Assembly: GCA_017398595.1 (NCBI GenBank)
Contig: JAFQFR010000021.1
Location: 1-42,841, forward strand
Direction of reading: 5' to 3'
Source of the DNA: Clostridia bacterium
GTDB lineage: Bacteria; Bacillota; Clostridia; Oscillospirales; CAG-272
Length of the DNA stretch: 42,841 nt
Notes under the pieces: generated by a model
Told to the model about the DNA's origin: nothing
What the model saw: the letters and a program-made list of their open reading frames with translations, nothing else
Database searches by the model: none
Shown: positions 6,358-14,262 of the stretch, piece after piece
Layout of the letters: every line of letters starts with the position of its first letter
Position numbering within the stretch: the stretch's first letter is position 1
Translations under genes and position numbers: made by a program

Positions 6358-6525
6358 ATGGGAAAATTCAAAATACCGTCTGTCCCGCCGACAACAAACA
6401 AGACCATTCGTTTTCCAAACGACATTATCGAGGAAGTCGAGAAAGCAATTCAAGGCAAAGAATGCACATTTTCCGCCTTTGTGATTGCCGCCGTGCGAAA
6501 TGCACTGGACGATATTCAGGAATAA
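6358..6525 (+). CDS. Ribbon-helix-helix-like small protein (YlcI/YnfO type)
   Basis: 55 residues. The core KTIRFPNDIIEEVEKAIQ, then CTFSAFVIAAVRNALDDI, is the strand-helix-helix pattern of RHH DNA-binding proteins, close to the YlcI/YnfO-type 'RFP.d..e.ie' consensus. It probably binds DNA as a dimer. The ATG directly follows the repeated leader element, with AAAGGA 13 bases upstream, slightly far for a ribosome site. A terminator begins two bases after the stop. Whether its target is the palindrome at 6148-6177 is open; that would be a natural divergent arrangement. Confidence 0.75.
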   Translation: MGKFKIPSVPPTTNKTIRFPNDIIEEVEKAIQGKECTFSAFVIAAVRNALDDIQE

Positions 6526-6526
6526 C

Positions 6527-6556
6527 AAAGCTCACCCTTAACGGGTGAGCTTTTCT
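6527..6556. terminator. Bidirectional terminator
   Basis: AAAGCTCACCC pairs with GGGTGAGCTTT around TTAAC, followed by TCTGTTT. It is shared by the convergent small gene (ending 6525) and the glycosidase-like gene (ending 6559). Confidence 0.8.
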
Positions 6557-6558
6557 GT

Positions 6559-8442
6559 TTAGATCTTGCCGTCGATGGTATCCACACCGCGCTTGAATAC
6601 CGACCAATCCTCGGTCGAACGGAGCGTTTCCATACGGAATGCGCAGGGCCACATAACCAGCCATTCGGAAGGATTGAAGGGAGGCAGCGTGGGACGTCCC
6701 CAACGAGTCTGGAAGACAGCCTCATCCTGCGAACCTGCGGGACGAACCTTGCCGCGGATGCAGAGCGTACCGTCGGAGATGAGCTGCGATGCAGCGCACC
6801 AAAGTGCGGTGCCGCGCTCCTGCCACTGCTTCTTGCCGGTGAGATCGTAGAGCTTCAGGAAGCTGCGGACATCGCGCAGGCAGTACTGGTCAACCGCATT
6901 GTGTCCGGTGGAAACAGCGGTGATGCCGAGCGTGTCGTAGCCGATCTTGGAAAGCGTGGTCTCTGCGGGATACTTTGCGGTATAGTGCATCATCCAGGTG
7001 CTGATATACCATGCAACATCCTCTGCGCAGTTTACATACTTTTCGTCCTTGGTAACATCGTAAAGTGCGAGCGCAGCCTCGAGCAACGGGCTGGACGACT
7101 CCTTGTCGATGCAGTAGGTATCCAGCGCACCTGCGGTGGTAAAGCCGTTGTCGCTGAGTTCCTTATAGTAGCAGTCAAACGCCTTCACAGCGCTGTCGAG
7201 ATACTTCTTGTCGTTCGTGCGCTTGTATGCTTCGAGCACTGCAGGGATCAGGAACGCACCGATAGTACCGTTCTGCTGACGAACACTGCCGTCCTTGTTC
7301 CAGCTCTTGGCGAATTCGCCGCTCTCGAGCTGTCTCGAAACAACGAAATTGACCATGCCCATTGCATAGTCGATGTATTCGGGGCGGGGCGTGCCGCACT
7401 TCTCCATCAGATCGGCTGCGAGGAAGTACTGTACTGCGCCCTGACCGAGGTTGCAGGCATCGATCGGGATCTCACGGGTCTGGTCGATCGGTGCGCCGTC
7501 GAACTTGATCTGTACAAGTCCCTCTATGCCGTCCAGCTTGGTGTATTTCGGCCATGCATCCAGGCACATAGAAGCCTTCTCATATGCATCCTCATCACCG
7601 CTGCGCAGATACTCGTAGAGCAGCGTGTTCGATGCGGATGCGCTCTGACCTACCCAACCCATCTCATACTTGATCTGGTCGCGCTTTGCATAGAAGCAGG
7701 TAGAGTTATACCACTGCAGACCGCGGTTAAAAGCAACGAAACCGTCCTTTTCCTTGGTCCAAAGCGACTTCATAAATGCGACGCTGTAGCGCCACATATC
7801 CTCGGGCTGCATCGGTGCGGGCAGCGCATGTCCGTAGTAACGCCATGCAAAGTCCAGAAGCGAACGCGCCTGATGACGCTCTCTTTCGACAGGGAATGCA
7901 ACGATCACTGCCTCAAAGGTATCGCGGGGCTCCATGGTGCCCATGTACGCCTCTTTCCACTCATGTCTGCCGAGCATCTTAGGACCTGCCTGCTCGGGCC
8001 ATACGAGTGCGTGACGCTCCATGCCGCTCTCTACCTTATAGAGCGAGCAGCTGGGCGTATCGTCCTGTACCGCCATCATAGCAACGGCAAAAGCGTTCTC
8101 CATCTCCGTGTAGGTACAAGCGGGGATCATGACTCTGTGCCACTCATAGGTCCAAGGGGTGCCCTCAAAGCTGTCGCCGACATACTCTTCACTGTCGCCC
8201 CAGCCGTTGCCGTTATAGTTGACAGCGGGAACCATAGTATATTTCGGCGCGCTTGCGGTGTCGAATTCCATACGCATAGTATCGGTGGGTGCGTTCAGTT
8301 TTCTCGTCCACTTCCATGCACCGTCTTCGATCTTTTCAAAACTGTCTGCGGCATCCTCACGGCACTGAACCGTCAGCAGAACCGTGCTGCCATCCGTCAG
8401 CTGCCATGCATTGCCGTTTTTCTGGAATGCAAAGCCTTTCAT
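6559..8442 (-). CDS. Six-hairpin (alpha/alpha-barrel) glycosidase-like protein, no signal peptide
   Basis: 627 residues. The N-terminal 190 or so residues are beta-rich (WKWTRKLNAPTDTMRMEFDT, WTYEWHRVMIPACTYTE). From about residue 210 there are repeated helical hairpins (WRYSVAFMKSLWTKEKDGF, GQSASASNTLLYEYLRSGDEDAY, NGTIGAFLIPAVLEAYKRTND, SSSPLLEAALALYDVTKDEKY) typical of the (alpha/alpha)6 six-hairpin glycosidase superfamily. Such proteins hydrolyse or bind oligosaccharides; I cannot assign a GH family or catalytic residues. There is no signal peptide, so it would act on imported sugars. The start ATG at 8442 follows GAGGT; an in-frame ATG 21 bases upstream precedes that site. It lies next to the large uptake operon but has its own promoter. 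Confidence 0.75.
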   Translation of the reverse strand: MKGFAFQKNGNAWQLTDGSTVLLTVQCREDAADSFEKIEDGAWKWTRKLNAPTDTMRMEFDTASAPKYTMVPAVNYNGNGWGDSEEYVGDSFEGTPWTYEWHRVMIPACTYTEMENAFAVAMMAVQDDTPSCSLYKVESGMERHALVWPEQAGPKMLGRHEWKEAYMGTMEPRDTFEAVIVAFPVERERHQARSLLDFAWRYYGHALPAPMQPEDMWRYSVAFMKSLWTKEKDGFVAFNRGLQWYNSTCFYAKRDQIKYEMGWVGQSASASNTLLYEYLRSGDEDAYEKASMCLDAWPKYTKLDGIEGLVQIKFDGAPIDQTREIPIDACNLGQGAVQYFLAADLMEKCGTPRPEYIDYAMGMVNFVVSRQLESGEFAKSWNKDGSVRQQNGTIGAFLIPAVLEAYKRTNDKKYLDSAVKAFDCYYKELSDNGFTTAGALDTYCIDKESSSPLLEAALALYDVTKDEKYVNCAEDVAWYISTWMMHYTAKYPAETTLSKIGYDTLGITAVSTGHNAVDQYCLRDVRSFLKLYDLTGKKQWQERGTALWCAASQLISDGTLCIRGKVRPAGSQDEAVFQTRWGRPTLPPFNPSEWLVMWPCAFRMETLRSTEDWSVFKRGVDTIDGKI

Positions 8443-8477
8443 ATCAATTACCTCGATACACATAATATTATAATTGT

Positions 8478-8506
8478 ATTGTACCGCATTTTTCTGTGCT
8501 TTTCAA
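8478..8506 (-). promoter_or_regulatory. Promoter of the six-hairpin glycosidase-like gene
   Basis: On the minus strand TTGAAA (8501-8506), 17 bases, TACAAT (8478-8483). The rest of 8507-8652 is AT-rich. TATAAT at 8614-8619 probably serves the divergent CBS gene, without a clear -35 box. Confidence 0.6.
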
Positions 8507-8652
8507 GGGAATAAACGGATAAACCAATACAAAGAAATGAACCGATTTTGAATTTTTTTTGAAATTTAGGTTAATTTTCAGGATACGTTTCCTTTTCTGC
8601 GAAAAAATAGTATATAATCGTTATAGAAACAAACTGCAAAGGAGTCACTGTG

Positions 8653-9054
8653 ATGAATATATTATTTTTTCTCCATCCGAAAAGCGGCGTTACATATCTG
8701 ACCTTGGGCAACAGTCTGCGTCAAGGACTCGAAAAAATGAAAAACAGTGGCTACACCGAGATTCCCGTGGTCGATAAGGAAGGACATTATGTAGGCACGG
8801 TGAGTCAAGGCGGCTTTTTGTGGAAGATCCTTGAGAAAGACTTCACCAACATGCAGATGGCGGAAACGACCAAGATCGACTCGATCGTATCCCGCCGCAC
8901 TTTGCCGGTGCATGTCGATACCACGATGGAAGATCTGCTCTCCAAAGCGGCTGACCAGAATTTTGTTCCCGTGGTAGACGATTTTGACGCCTTTGTCGGC
9001 ATCATCACGAGGCGGGATATTATCAAGTATTTTTCGGAAAAAGACGATCGATAA
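8653..9054 (+). CDS. CBS-domain pair protein
   Basis: 133 residues made of two CBS modules: the first ends in GYTEIPVVDKEGHYVGTVSQG (about 33-53), the second in NFVPVVDDFDAFVGIITRRDIIKYF (about 100-124). Stand-alone CBS pairs bind adenosyl ligands (AMP, ATP, SAM or c-di-AMP) and act as cytoplasmic sensors. The length resembles small c-di-AMP-binding CBS proteins of Firmicutes (DarB/CbpB type), but no ligand can be assigned from sequence. The ATG at 8653 lies eight bases after GGAG; a GTG three bases earlier is possible. It is a single gene with its own terminator, convergent with the sugar-uptake operon. Confidence 0.85.
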   Translation: MNILFFLHPKSGVTYLTLGNSLRQGLEKMKNSGYTEIPVVDKEGHYVGTVSQGGFLWKILEKDFTNMQMAETTKIDSIVSRRTLPVHVDTTMEDLLSKAADQNFVPVVDDFDAFVGIITRRDIIKYFSEKDDR

Positions 9055-9061
9055 AAACCAT

Positions 9062-9098
9062 GCAGGGAAACTTTTTTAAATTTCCCCGCACTTTTTAT
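9062..9098 (+). terminator. Terminator of the CBS gene
   Basis: GCAGGGAAA pairs with TTTCCCCGC (one mismatch), followed by ACTTTTTATA, eight bases beyond the stop. Confidence 0.65.
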
Positions 9099-9111
9099 AT
9101 GCATCGGCAAT

Positions 9112-9141
9112 AAAAAATCTCCGCTTTCGCGGAGATTTTTT
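9112..9141. terminator. Terminator of the 12-kb uptake operon
   Basis: AAAAAATCTCCGC pairs with GCGGAGATTTTTT around TTTC. It is symmetric; on the minus strand it lies 15 bases after the last permease stop, and it can also back up the CBS terminator. Confidence 0.85.
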
Positions 9142-9156
9142 ATGATTACAGGTATT

Positions 9157-10206
9157 TTATCCGACGATACCCGAACGCTCGATACCTTGAACGAGGTATC
9201 TCTGGCAGAACAGGTACATGATAACCAGCGGCATAATAATCATCAGACCGCAGGTGTTGTTGATCGCCGAATAGTAGAGCTCCTGTCCGGCATAAGTCGT
9301 TTCAAGCGACTTCGGAATGCCGACGATGTCGGGCATCAGCGTGATCTTGTTGGTGGAGATGAACATGTTGGTGTAGAAGTCATCGGTCCACTGCCAGGAG
9401 AACGCGAACAGGAAGATGGTGATCATCATCGGCACAGACAGCGGAATGATGATCTGCAGGAAGGTACGGAAGGTACCCGAACCGTCGATGTATGCACTCT
9501 CTTCCAGCTCATCCGGAACGCCGCGGAAGAACTGACGCATCATAAAGACGTACAGACCGTTCTTAAATGCAAGACCGGTTGCCGACAGAATTGCCAGCGG
9601 CCAGTAAGTACCGGTCAGCTGTACACCGCCGTTGCCCGCGATCGCATCAATGATGCCGGTGTATCCAAACGATTCAAAGAGTCCGAAGAAATCGAAGAGA
9701 TCGAAGTAACGGAACTGCATGAACATGGAGAGGTATACCGTACCGTGCGGAACGACCATCGTCAGGATAACAGCACCGAAAACCAGCGCATTACCCTTAA
9801 ACTTGAACTTAGCAAGTCCGTAGCCGACAAGGCAGGATACAAAGGTCTGCAGAACTGCGCACAGCAGCGACAAAAGCAGCGTGTTGAAGAAAGCGGAGAT
9901 GTAATCATTCTCCAAGAAGATCGCCTTATACTGATCCAGCGAAGGATACTTCGGAATCAGCATGACCGTTACGTCGATGAAGTCCTCGGGGCTCATGAAC
10001 GACGCTGCGATCTTGGTGAAGAAGGGATACAGTACAACATACGAAACGCCGAGCAGAATAACAAAACGGAATACATACCAAATGATGTTGGTATAGAACG
10101 CCATGTTACCGAACTTTGCCTTAAGACGATCCTTCAGAGGAGTACGGTCAAACTCAACGCGAATCTTATTTTTGGTTTCCTTTTTTACAGTAGGTTGCGA
10201 ATTCAT
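9157..10206 (-). CDS. Sugar ABC transporter permease, MalG/LplC type (second pair)
   Basis: 349 residues with about six membrane helices. The EAA loop EESAYIDGSGTFRTFLQIIIPLSVP (here from EESAYIDGSG, about 245-270) docks to the ATPase, which is not encoded nearby. An N-terminal basic cytoplasmic segment of about 45 residues and an inserted loop around 170-205 (FDLFDFFGLFESFGYTGI, GGVQLTG) make it roughly 60 residues longer than the first-pair MalG-type permease at 16383-17255. It is last in the operon, 18 bases after its MalF-type partner. It probably pairs with that protein to import an oligosaccharide, powered by a shared MsmX-type ATPase elsewhere. Confidence 0.9.
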   Translation of the reverse strand: MNSQPTVKKETKNKIRVEFDRTPLKDRLKAKFGNMAFYTNIIWYVFRFVILLGVSYVVLYPFFTKIAASFMSPEDFIDVTVMLIPKYPSLDQYKAIFLENDYISAFFNTLLLSLLCAVLQTFVSCLVGYGLAKFKFKGNALVFGAVILTMVVPHGTVYLSMFMQFRYFDLFDFFGLFESFGYTGIIDAIAGNGGVQLTGTYWPLAILSATGLAFKNGLYVFMMRQFFRGVPDELEESAYIDGSGTFRTFLQIIIPLSVPMMITIFLFAFSWQWTDDFYTNMFISTNKITLMPDIVGIPKSLETTYAGQELYYSAINNTCGLMIIMPLVIMYLFCQRYLVQGIERSGIVG

Positions 10207-10224
10207 TTATTTACTCCTCCTTTC

Positions 10225-11208
10225 TTAGTCTCTTCTCTGGTAGAATACGAACGCCGACATGATACCGCTGACAGCAGCCAGAATCAGAATAACGACGAGG
10301 AAGTACATCCATGCCATCGCGGAACTGAGAACGTTACCGTCCGGCTGGGAATATACGCTGTCGATCAACTGCATGACTGCGTTGGACTCAGCCGTAAATG
10401 CGTCAATGATCGTATACACCGCGTTTACAAGGATCATAGGGCTGATCATCGGGAAGGTGATCTTCCAGAAGGTCTCCCAAGTGGTCGCACCGTCCATCTT
10501 ACAGGACTCGTAAATTGCAGGAGAAATAGACTGAAGACCTGCCAGGAAGATCAGGATCTGTACACCCGAACGGTTGATGATGCTGGAAATGCTGTCTACA
10601 GCACTTGCAACATACTCTACCAGCTCCGTACCGACCTTCATGTTGGCAAACAGCGCTTCGAGGTCGATCGCTGCAGAAAGCTGTGCTGCAGCGCTTTGAC
10701 CGGTACCGTCATCGATACCACCCTCGGAAGCATCCATGAACTCCGAAAGGTTGTTCTGCGCTTCGATCGACGAGATAAGACCCGTCGAAAGAATAACAGG
10801 AACGAACAGGATCGCACGGAATGCTGCTCTGCCCGCGATCTTATCGTTGAGCAGAACGGCGATGAACAGCGAGAAGATGACGATGGAGGGAACCTCCAGG
10901 ACCAGCTGCTGAATACCCGTGACAAGCGTTTTTACGAAGTCGGCATTTTCAAACAATGCCTTCTGATAGTTCTGGAATCCGACCCAGGTCAGCGTATAAC
11001 CGCCGGTACGAACAGGGTCGATCTCATGGAAACTGAATTTGATCGAGTCGAAAATGATCGGAACATAGATCAAAAGGAATCCAATCACAAAAGGTGCTAC
11101 AAAGAACCAGCCCGCGTGCGCCTTTCTCTTATCGAGAGAGGCGGGGCGGCGTGTCTTTTTGGGCTTGGAGGAAGAAGCGACGCTTCCTACAGCTTTTGTA
11201 TTACTCAT
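10225..11208 (-). CDS. Sugar ABC transporter permease, MalF/LplB type (second pair)
   Basis: 327 residues. After a Lys/Arg-rich start, helix one reads GWFFVAPFVIGFLLIYVPIIF. The EAA loop YESCKMDGATTWETFWKI sits near 235-255. Between membrane helices, residues about 150-210 carry an unusual extracytoplasmic insertion (EGGIDDGTGQSAAAQLSAAI, LEALFANMKVGTELVEYV) not present in the first-pair MalF-type permease. The insertion may contact the solute-binding or DUF5696 protein. The gene is 14 bases downstream of the DUF5696 gene and 18 bases before its permease partner. Confidence 0.9.
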   Translation of the reverse strand: MSNTKAVGSVASSSKPKKTRRPASLDKRKAHAGWFFVAPFVIGFLLIYVPIIFDSIKFSFHEIDPVRTGGYTLTWVGFQNYQKALFENADFVKTLVTGIQQLVLEVPSIVIFSLFIAVLLNDKIAGRAAFRAILFVPVILSTGLISSIEAQNNLSEFMDASEGGIDDGTGQSAAAQLSAAIDLEALFANMKVGTELVEYVASAVDSISSIINRSGVQILIFLAGLQSISPAIYESCKMDGATTWETFWKITFPMISPMILVNAVYTIIDAFTAESNAVMQLIDSVYSQPDGNVLSSAMAWMYFLVVILILAAVSGIMSAFVFYQRRD

Positions 11209-11222
11209 CTGTTCTTCCCTCC

Positions 11223-14200
11223 TTAGTCAATTACCACATAGCCGTAGCCGTCTACCGTGTAGGTCACGCCGTCTACAACCGTTGTGATCGCAAAGTTATT
11301 GTAGTTCAGAATAAAGGACTTACCGCTATCGTAAGTAACCAGTACGATCTGATTATCGTCAGAGGTGTACTTGGTGTACTGATATCCAGTGGTCTCCTTA
11401 ACAGGCTGCTCCTCGATTACGGGATTGATTGCCTCACCCGCGCCGATCTCACCTGCGAGGTACTGCTGACGCATAGCAGCGATCTCTGTCTTCTTAGCGG
11501 TTTCGAGCGCCTTAGCCTCTTCGGCAGCCTTCTCGGCTACAGCAGTTGCTGCATCCGCAGCGAGCTCTGCCTCAGTCGGTACGCGCTCGCCGATCAGGAA
11601 CTCATGTCCGATGATCAGAGAGGTCTGTACATCTGCGAGCAGCGTATTGAGCTCGTTGTAGCGCTCTACAAGCTCTTCCTTCCAAATGTCATAACGAACC
11701 GAATAGTACTTACTGAGCTTATAGTTCTCTTTCAGCAGCTCGGTGTTATCATAGGAAAGGATGAAGTAGAGACCTGCGCCGTTCTCGATCGCTCTCAGGA
11801 TCTCATAGTCGATATCGCCCGCCATGTTCAGTGCGCTGCCCGTAAACTCAAGGCTGCCGTGCAGTACGACACCCATGAACGGAACGGTTGCGCTTGCATA
11901 CAGCGAACGGCTGCTCTGCAGCGAAACATTCAGCATCTTATCGACATACTTCCAAGTGTAAGCGTTGCCCTTTTCGCTCATGATACCGGTCATATCTTCT
12001 CCAACCGTTGCGAGGAATTCCTCAGTGAACTCCTTAGCATCTGCACGGTTGTAAGGTTCGTCCTCATCAAAGTCAGAGTTGAGGGCGCTGCCGATGGTCG
12101 AAAGCGAAATATTGGTGTTCTCATACTTCAGATAACGCTGCGAGAAGTTACCGTAGAAGTTGGAGAATGCAGAGGGTGAAACGCAGAGCGTGAAGTAAGA
12201 AACATACGCCTGCAGGGATGCATCGTATTCACGAAGGCTGGAATAACGGTTATCGATCGTCTTAACAATATCACGATTCAGTTTCAAACCGTCAAAGGTC
12301 TCACGGCTGTTGACATATGCAAAGTCGAAGTCGGGATATACATCGAAGCCCTTCTCTTCTGCGTAAGCAACCAGATCTGCAAATCCGTCAGAACCACCGG
12401 TTGCCTTCTCCCAAGTGAGCTTATACGGAATAGCAGCATACATACCGCCGTTTGCATAACCGGTCAGTTTGAAGTCAATATTGGTGATACCTGCTGCTGC
12501 AAGCTCATCAAAAATAGTCGCAACATTCTCAAACGTGGTCATCGGCTTGCTGACGGTGGTCGGTACGGAAAGCACCTTCTCAATGGTATCCATCGCACCG
12601 AAGGTCTCGATGGTCAGCGGGATATTGTCATCCACATCTTCATCGGTCAGAGGAGTGAGCGTGCCGTTTTCGAACAGGTAGTCACGGTAAGCCTGTGCCA
12701 TGCCCATCCAAGTGGTCTCGTAATACTCCTCAATGTTGTTTTCCTCAGCGACCGTAGGATCGGTCAGCATGATGTACTTAACGGTGAAGCTGCCGACATA
12801 CTTACGGTTCGAAACAACTTCGATATCGCTGGAAGAACCAACGGAAAGCGAATCGGACAGTTTGTAAGTATCCTTCGGTCTGGGGTTAAAGGAAAGCTGA
12901 ACCGAGTTGTAGTTGTGCAGCTGATTCTCATGCTTAGCGGAGATTCGGGTGAATGCATCGCCCTCTTCGATGATCGCTAAGAAGCCGCGCTTTTCATTGA
13001 CCTTGGTAGCCTCTTGGACCGTCATGGTCTTTTCTACTTCCTCGGTAATTTCCTCACCCGTTACGGGGTCTGTGGAAGTCACCGTCTCGGTGTACGTTCT
13101 TTCTGCATCAATATACTTGATCTTGGACTTGGATTCTACGATACCGAATACAGGCATACGCATAATATCCTGGTTTGCAGAGCCTTCCAGCGTCTGGTAT
13201 GCGAAGTCGGTGCCGTACAGCGTGCCGGCGATCGAAGTATTCTTACCGGCGAAGTCCGAATAATCCATCAGTGCGCCGCTGCCGTCGGGGATGAAGGTGT
13301 AACCTTCATTGGTATAGGTACCTGCGCCCATGTACGGCAGGAAGGTGATGGTCTGCAGGGTGTACAGCGTCTCGTCAAAACGAATACCGTTTGCGGGAAG
13401 CGTTACCGAGAGACCGTCCTCGGTCAGCGTATACTCCAGTGCAAGGCGGAATACAGGCGTTGCCTGCGTAGTTGCCTCGTAACCGGTCTGCTGATGGTCG
13501 TACTCCATCTCCTCATAGGTATAGTCGGGAGCATAGGTCTTGATGATGTTCTCGATCATACCAAGCTCACGGTTATTGATGTCGGCGGTCAGTACGTAGA
13601 TCGCCATATTCTTGGTAACCGGATAGTTCTTCTGCATCTCGGTCTTAACAGACGAGGGCAGGTTCGGGTCGTTGGGGTCCTTCAGATCATAGAAGGAATA
13701 TACCTTGGAGTAGTGGAACTTGCTGTCGATCTTGGACAGGATCTCACTCTCCAGACGATCCTTGGAGATCATGCGAGGAACGAGGTAGTTCGCATTGGCA
13801 CGACCGATGGTGTACTCAACACGGATACCGTTTTTAATTTCCTTAACAATGATCTGACCGAGTTTAGCGGAATCGGCATAGGAGTTGTACTCCTTTGCGG
13901 TACCGTTATCGGTAAAGTTGATGATGATCTGCGAAAGCAGTTTTTCCTTAGTCGCGGTTGTACCCTTGGAACCGGCGACATCGTAGGGGTTCGTAAAGAG
14001 AACCTGACCGGAAGCCTTGTCAACGACAGCGACCTCAGCGGTGTTAGGCTCGATATACAGCTCATAGCCGTACAGATCAAGCTTTTTCTCCATGGTCTCC
14101 AGCTTACGATCCTGCGAAACGAAAGCAAGAGTGGTATAATCCGGGAATTCTTCTTCCTCGGCAGCAAATGCCGCAGGAGTCATACAAAACAGGGATCCGG

Positions 14201-14243
14201 CAAGAAGCAGGAGTGCAAATATAAGGGATAATACTTTTTTCAT
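11223..14243 (-). CDS. Secreted DUF5696-type protein of the uptake operon
   Basis: 1006 residues with a Sec signal peptide (KKVLSLIFALLLLAGSLF, cleavage near AAFAAEE). The body, about 40-900, matches my memory of DUF5696 proteins encoded with sugar permeases in Clostridia and Paenibacilli; activity is unknown. Mid-protein strands such as ITNIDFKLTGYANGGMY and GFDVYPDFDFAYVNS recall TIM-barrel glycosidases, so carbohydrate binding or cleavage is an inference. Near 915-965 there is an Ala/Glu-rich coiled coil (VAEKAAEEAKALETAKKTEI), followed by a small beta domain (YGYVVID end). No sortase motif or C-terminal membrane anchor is visible. The ATG at 14243 is preferred because the longer frame would overlap the upstream gene; AAGGAG lies 11 bases before, and a GTG six bases earlier is an alternative. 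Confidence 0.75.
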   Translation of the reverse strand: MKKVLSLIFALLLLAGSLFCMTPAAFAAEEEEFPDYTTLAFVSQDRKLETMEKKLDLYGYELYIEPNTAEVAVVDKASGQVLFTNPYDVAGSKGTTATKEKLLSQIIINFTDNGTAKEYNSYADSAKLGQIIVKEIKNGIRVEYTIGRANANYLVPRMISKDRLESEILSKIDSKFHYSKVYSFYDLKDPNDPNLPSSVKTEMQKNYPVTKNMAIYVLTADINNRELGMIENIIKTYAPDYTYEEMEYDHQQTGYEATTQATPVFRLALEYTLTEDGLSVTLPANGIRFDETLYTLQTITFLPYMGAGTYTNEGYTFIPDGSGALMDYSDFAGKNTSIAGTLYGTDFAYQTLEGSANQDIMRMPVFGIVESKSKIKYIDAERTYTETVTSTDPVTGEEITEEVEKTMTVQEATKVNEKRGFLAIIEEGDAFTRISAKHENQLHNYNSVQLSFNPRPKDTYKLSDSLSVGSSSDIEVVSNRKYVGSFTVKYIMLTDPTVAEENNIEEYYETTWMGMAQAYRDYLFENGTLTPLTDEDVDDNIPLTIETFGAMDTIEKVLSVPTTVSKPMTTFENVATIFDELAAAGITNIDFKLTGYANGGMYAAIPYKLTWEKATGGSDGFADLVAYAEEKGFDVYPDFDFAYVNSRETFDGLKLNRDIVKTIDNRYSSLREYDASLQAYVSYFTLCVSPSAFSNFYGNFSQRYLKYENTNISLSTIGSALNSDFDEDEPYNRADAKEFTEEFLATVGEDMTGIMSEKGNAYTWKYVDKMLNVSLQSSRSLYASATVPFMGVVLHGSLEFTGSALNMAGDIDYEILRAIENGAGLYFILSYDNTELLKENYKLSKYYSVRYDIWKEELVERYNELNTLLADVQTSLIIGHEFLIGERVPTEAELAADAATAVAEKAAEEAKALETAKKTEIAAMRQQYLAGEIGAGEAINPVIEEQPVKETTGYQYTKYTSDDNQIVLVTYDSGKSFILNYNNFAITTVVDGVTYTVDGYGYVVID

Positions 14244-14262
14244 GTTCACATACACTCCTTTC

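Noticed and set aside
5872..6525. Toxin-antitoxin pair
   Set aside because: The two small genes are divergent and 250 bases apart, and the 77-residue protein matches no toxin I recognise. Only the regulatory palindrome is kept as a finding.
9142..11226. 694-residue plus-strand open frame opposite two permease genes
   Set aside because: It is antisense to well-supported membrane proteins, has no ribosome site, and its His/Arg-rich composition is typical of a shadow frame. The same holds for long frames opposite 11223-18204, 18256-21246 and the exporter genes.
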